From Antrodiella citrinella (lineage: Eukaryota > Basidiomycota > Agaricomycetes > Polyporales > Steccherinaceae): 10,579 bases of DNA. How positions within the stretch are numbered: the stretch's first letter is position 1; each line of letters starts with the position of its first letter. Positions 7,222 to 10,579 of the stretch are shown piece after piece. Under the pieces are notes generated by a model, which saw nothing but the letters and a program-made list of their open reading frames with translations, was not told the DNA's origin and made no database searches. The stretch lies in the NCBI GenBank assembly GCA_004802725.1, contig SGPM01000601.1, forward strand, positions 1 through 10,579, in the 5' to 3' direction. The translations under genes were made by a program, and so were the position numbers.

Positions 7222-7409
7222 ATACGCGATCGGATCCGGAGCGTAGAGACTTGGGCAAACAGCTGCTTGGCGTCCAAGCCGCGGGACGTTCACGCATACA
7301 ATGAGCACGACGGTTCCTCCTTATCCTGTACCTCGGCTTCCTGTCCCAACTTCCAACCTAGCCACGCCCTTGTACTCTCGACCAGCGCATTCCTCCGAGC
7401 CTCCACTTA

Positions 7410-8662
7410 CTATCTGCTACTTTGTCTCCCCTCCGCGACTCGGACATGCTCAACCAATCTACTGAACTTCATTGGGAGACGTTCTTCGCTCTGAAGAACA
7501 ACAACATTCAGTACACTCTGGATTCGCTGAACGCAAACAACGATGTCCGCACCTTCTTCTTTCCGACGAACGAACTCCACAACATACTGACACCCTGACT
7601 AACCATGCTGACATCCAACTTGTGCTCCTTGCTGAACCACCCGACGAACTCCTTCAACGTCGGGTTGTTGTTGAATTCGAAGCGGTCCCAGAGCGTCCAT
7701 TCCGTCGTACCGTACTTGTTCTTCGCAGCAGCGATGGGCTCCGAGAATCCGAAGAACGGCAACGCGAGGTTCACGAACCCATTCTTGTACTCCTCCAACT
7801 TGTTCTTGCCATCGATAACCTTGTACAGCTCCAAGCATACCAAGCCCGTCACGAGCGAAGTCGTCGTCGCGATAGCGGGGATGATCTTGCCAGCGATTTG
7901 CTTCGTGGTATGACGGTCGGCAATGATGCTGATGTAGTTCATAGCACGGAGGTTCGACGCCGCGGTGATGAAGTCGATGTGGTGGTTCGAGTCATCGTCT
8001 TTCTCGAACTCCACTGGGTTGAGACGGAACCCAGCCAAAGAAGACCGCGCAGGAAGCTTCTTGGTCAAGTCGGCCAGGTCGGTGTCTCCACCGCTGCCGT
8101 CGCTTTGCACGGGCTCGTTCTCGTTGATCTGGACCTTGACGCCACTCCTGGGGGTGAACTCGGGGACCAGGACGCTGTCGGCGATCTTCTTGAAGAACTC
8201 GGGATTCGTCTCCCCGCGAAGTCCGTAGTTGAATGCGTGCAAGTTAGCAGCGGCAATAATGTACGCGAGGTGCGTGGACTGTGAGCACATAGTCAGAATG
8301 GGATTACAGAGGCGAAATTACAAACTCACGTCGTTAGAGTCGAAAGTCAACGGCTCGGGTGCTCTCTTCGGTCCACTCCAGAATGGCTGGCCGGTAGAGG
8401 TAGGCGCGTCCTTCGGCAAGCTGTAAAGCAACTGGCGGATGGAGTTGTTGTATTTATCCTCAAATTGCAACCTGGCCCAAATGATACACTCCTCAAAGGT
8501 CAACGGCTTGTCGGTAACAAGGTACGAGACGAACTGCTCAATCTGCTCCTTTTGCTGACCGGAGTATTTCAAATTGTTCTCCAAGTAGTTGGGTTCCGAG
8601 AGGTACGCGTTGACGGCCTGGGCGGGTTTGATGAATAAATTTTCGAAATCCGTCCTTGACCA
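7410..8662 (-). CDS. UBA1: Ubiquitin-activating enzyme E1, C-terminal fragment (truncated at both ends)
   Basis: Three exons, 8662-8330, 8278-7553 and 7490-7410, are joined by GT-AG introns of 51 nt (8329-8279) and 62 nt (7552-7491), both phase 0, with branch sites CTGAC and TACTGA. They encode 379 residues colinear with eukaryotic E1. Visible features are WSRTDFENLF (start), FWSGPKRAPEPL (~95), EKDDDSNHHIDF (~203), ADRHTTKQIAGKIIPA (~231), GLVCLELYKV (~256), LPFFGFSEP and the start of the ubiquitin-fold domain, VSQGVSMLWSSF. E1 activates ubiquitin with ATP and passes it to E2s. The fragment lacks the ubiquitin-adenylate glycine-rich loop and the catalytic cysteine, which normally lies about 20 residues before its first Trp. 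After SRLVEHV it diverges and stops 12 residues later, losing about 40 conserved C-terminal residues. The retained exons have no frameshift and use GC-rich codons. It cannot be an active E1 as read. Gene fragment, recent truncation and assembly join are all possible. A splice acceptor (CATACAG, branch TTACTGA) precedes 8662, so an upstream exon once existed. Confidence 0.85.
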
Positions 8663-9942
8663 CTGTATGCATGAAATCAGTAATCGCCAAGAAATGATCA
8701 TAACACATCCTTTACTACCGTGTCTGCAGACACATCAGTTGACATATGTGCCGAGTTGTCGCTCCAGGTCGGACTTGGTGGCTTGGATATTGTATGCCGC
8801 GGGTCTTGCTTGGATTCCGCTGATGTCGCAGAGGATAAGATTGATCCGGAGCACGAGAGAGACTAGAAAGTGGAGGATCGATAGGGCGAGTGTGTTTCCC
8901 GCTCTGATGAAAGTGTGGAAAGGGGTGATGGCAGGGGGCCACCACGATGTACGACGACGGTGGTGACGAGAGAAACAACTACGGTGGTGACGGGGGCGGC
9001 AGTGTGAGAATCGACGAGGACGTGGTCGCAGCGCGGCCGCGCAGATCTGTGGGGCTTCAGTCATGTAGGTCGGCGAGGTGGCATGACTTACTGTCGGGTA
9101 TCCAACTGCACCCGCGTGGCGCCTGCTCATCCTAGACCTCGATTTCTGTCCAATTCCCGACACTACCCCGCCCAATCTCTGGCATCTACTACCACCATCC
9201 TTCCCTATCCTCTCTCGCTCCAGCGTCAACCTTCTCTTTCGGGACTCGAGCCCTATCAACTGTCACCCCAGTCGACGTTTGCGCCAAATTTTCGGAACAT
9301 TTCTCCCTCCTTGTAAGCCCTTCTCTCCTTTGCCTTGTGATATCCCCTATCCATAGACGCTGGAGTTCGCGCCTGAGTTCTTACCGAGGCCCATTGGCCT
9401 TCATGACTCGGGTCCTAGGTGATTTGGGGTCTGCGTGGATTGTGATGGCGTAGAGAAGAACGTCGAGGATTGGGTTAACGGAAGTGGAAAGTGTCGGGGG
9501 CTCGTCGTGAGGATAGTGAAGACTCAGAAGAGAAGACGAGAGTGACGTCGATGTGGAGGACCCAGGAAGCGTACGGAAGGACGGCCCACCCACAGATAAG
9601 GTGTATGGTACGCAAACCGAAGGTGCAAATATCGTTGGGAAGCCGGGTAATCCATTGGTGTGAAGGAGATTTTTACCACACTAGTTGCTAGTTGTAGGAT
9701 TGACGCGGAGTCCTGGATGGCTGTCAATGGGGGTCGCGGGTTGTGTGGCAGCGCTGCATATACAGCATGCATGATACACGACGTCGAATCATGGTTCTGC
9801 ACCTCGTTCTCAACGCCGTCCCGCTCAATCCCTCGCCTTCTCCACTATCCTGACTCTATCTCTTCCTTCCCTGCTCCTTGCGTTCACCCTCGCGGTGCGT
9901 ACACCAGTCACTTACACACGAGTCGGCGTTCTTGCTGGATGC
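8663..9942. other. Unresolved genic-looking DNA upstream of the E1 fragment
   Basis: The GC content and CT-rich stretches (8840-9010 on the minus strand, 9130-9360 on the plus strand) look like gene and promoter DNA. No E1 motif or other recognised domain can be read in any frame. Several overlapping frames are open on both strands. Two minus-strand segments read more like protein than the rest. One ends at 8735 and includes GIQARPAAYNIQATKSDLER. The other, near 9381-9500, includes SVNPILDVLLYAITIHADP. Neither connects to the E1 exon in frame or to the other. A plus-strand GTAAGC...CCATAG pair at about 9314-9357 could be an intron, but no exon pairs convincingly. Confidence 0.35.
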
Positions 9943-10250
9943 TCACCGTGGGTATGTTGACTCAGGTACCAAACTCTGCGGGTCTTGTGCGGACTTCAAC
10001 GTTGTAGACGATCCGACTGAGGAGTTGGAGGCCGAGAGGAATGGAACGTGAAGGATCGTGGAGGTGGCCTGGCCTCCTGCGCTGGAGATGGTGGAAACGG
10101 CTGTAGACCATGAGGAAAGGCGGCGACCGCGACTGTGACGGTCACAACACCGGTGATGCCCCCAGTGACAACCGCAGTACAACGCGGAGCGATGGCGGAG
10201 CTAACGTAGGGAGTCCGGAGATGGTGAATCGGAAGATATGCCGCGATTTG
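9943..10250 (-). pseudogene. Possible broken single-pass membrane protein gene
   Basis: On the minus strand one frame encodes VVTGGITGVVTVTVAVAAF (about 10165-10110), a Gly/Val-rich segment like the membrane helix of many fungal single-pass surface proteins. A different frame encodes a Ser/Thr-rich tail, SASNSSVGSSTTLKSAQDPQ (about 10020-9965), and stops at 9943 beside a GTGAGC donor-like site. A third frame would supply the basic QRRR expected after the helix. A gene of this type would need at least one frameshift to join these pieces, so it is called as a possible pseudogene. Chance similarity in GC-rich DNA is a real alternative. Confidence 0.2.
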
Positions 10251-10414
10251 AGTCCTGGACGAGAGGTATTGTTGATAGTGGAAGTGAATATAGTCGCAAA
10301 CGAATGCAACGAAATGTAGACCGCGGGAAACAAAGAGACAACCTGCAAATCACCACTACACGAACGCTTCGGGGGCTCCGAGCTTGCAAGGGGCAGGATA
10401 TCGGTGATTGACAT
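10251..10414. other. Short region between two minus-strand coding-like segments
   Basis: A frame begins at the ATG at 10414, immediately after the stop of the partial CDS to the right and in the same frame, and stays open to 10142. Its composition is unremarkable. Readthrough or a sequencing error at the TAG (10417-10415) would extend the right-hand CDS into it. Otherwise nothing is identified. Confidence 0.3.
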
Positions 10415-10579
10415 CTAGACGGCGCTCTGCCATGGTCGATCGAGGATCTGCGCAGTCCTGATCCTCTTGACGGGAGTACCTGGGACGCGTTTCGGTTCAC
10501 CTTGGCCCTTGACGGAAGACTTGCCGCCACCAGCGAGATACCGCATGATGAAATCATCGACAGTCCGGTCGGCACTCAA
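10415..10579 (-). CDS. Partial CDS, C-terminal end of an unrecognised protein
   Basis: The frame is open from the right window edge to a TAG at 10417-10415, giving 54 residues. They read as ordinary protein: an acidic/hydrophobic start (DRTVDDFIMRYLAGGG), a basic linker (KGQGEPKRVPGTPVKRIRT) and the end ILDRPWQSAV. The GTPVKR string looks like a proline-directed phosphorylation site within a basic, possibly nuclear-signal, patch (inference). The other frames are poorer. The gene begins outside the window. No family can be named with confidence, and an intron near the 3' end is not excluded. Confidence 0.45.
   Translation of the reverse strand: MSADRTVDDFIMRYLAGGGKSSVKGQGEPKRVPGTPVKRIRTAQILDRPWQSAV

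Noticed and set aside
6738..7277. Long minus-strand frame ending in a Lys/Arg-rich tail, overlapping the LVDAF gene
   Set aside because: It overlaps the frame that holds the acidic cluster and the in-frame LVDAF repeats. Its Lys/Arg run is the same GAA/GAG tract read in another frame.
7472..8284. 270-codon open frame on the plus strand
   Set aside because: It is the antisense shadow of the E1 exons, which match a known family on the minus strand with proper splice sites.
8735..9259. 174-codon minus-strand frame
   Set aside because: The Arg/His/Ser-rich first half looks like GC-rich shadow translation, a competing frame is equally open, and no domain is recognised. Only its last part is mentioned as coding-like.
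8663..10579. Missing N-terminal exons of E1
   Set aside because: I looked on the minus strand for the glycine-rich loop, the NLNRQFLF-type motif and the PxCTLRxFP catalytic cysteine motif. None is readable in any frame.

Overview
The window looks like an accessory, transposon-rich stretch of a filamentous fungal genome, most likely a basidiomycete. The evidence is a fungal-type ubiquitin-activating enzyme (E1) coding sequence split by GT-AG introns of 51 and 62 nt, a pyrimidine-rich leader directly before a start codon, and CT-rich promoter-like tracts. There are no bacterial operons, rRNA or tRNA genes. Scattered single Ns point to a draft assembly. The assignment to Basidiomycota is inference.

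Layout. Positions 1-157 are an imperfect palindrome (MITE-like hairpin) cut by the left window edge. Positions 158-689 hold no visible gene. Positions 690-1650 are CT-rich with a consensus TATA box, followed by a weak candidate exon ending at 1947. Positions 2080-4027 contain two copies of one ~0.77-0.80 kb LTR-like element (ends TGTTA...TTAACA) in opposite orientation around a 388-bp spacer. The left copy has a near-perfect 5-bp target duplication, and it is depleted in CpG relative to the right copy. Positions 4388-4965 look like a different solo LTR on the minus strand, carrying a 31-bp minisatellite in its presumed U3. Positions 5052-6075 are three tandem copies of a 314-333 bp unit with a small hairpin.

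From 6142 rightwards the sequence becomes GC-richer and genic, with the recognisable genes on the minus strand. First is a two-exon gene (6142-7107) for an unrecognised ~270-aa low-complexity protein with repeated LVDAF-type motifs. Next is a three-exon fragment of ubiquitin-activating enzyme E1 (7410-8662), missing both the N-terminal two thirds with the catalytic cysteine and the last ~40 residues. Positions 8663-10579 have patches that resemble coding sequence: a possibly broken single-pass membrane protein, and a partial CDS running off the right edge. No complete gene could be resolved there.

Functionally there is no evidence of a cooperating gene set. The left 6 kb reads as a graveyard of LTRs and repeats. 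The right 4.5 kb reads as host gene pieces, at least one of them (E1) truncated at both ends although its retained exons are uninterrupted. Either local rearrangement or a draft-assembly join could explain that.
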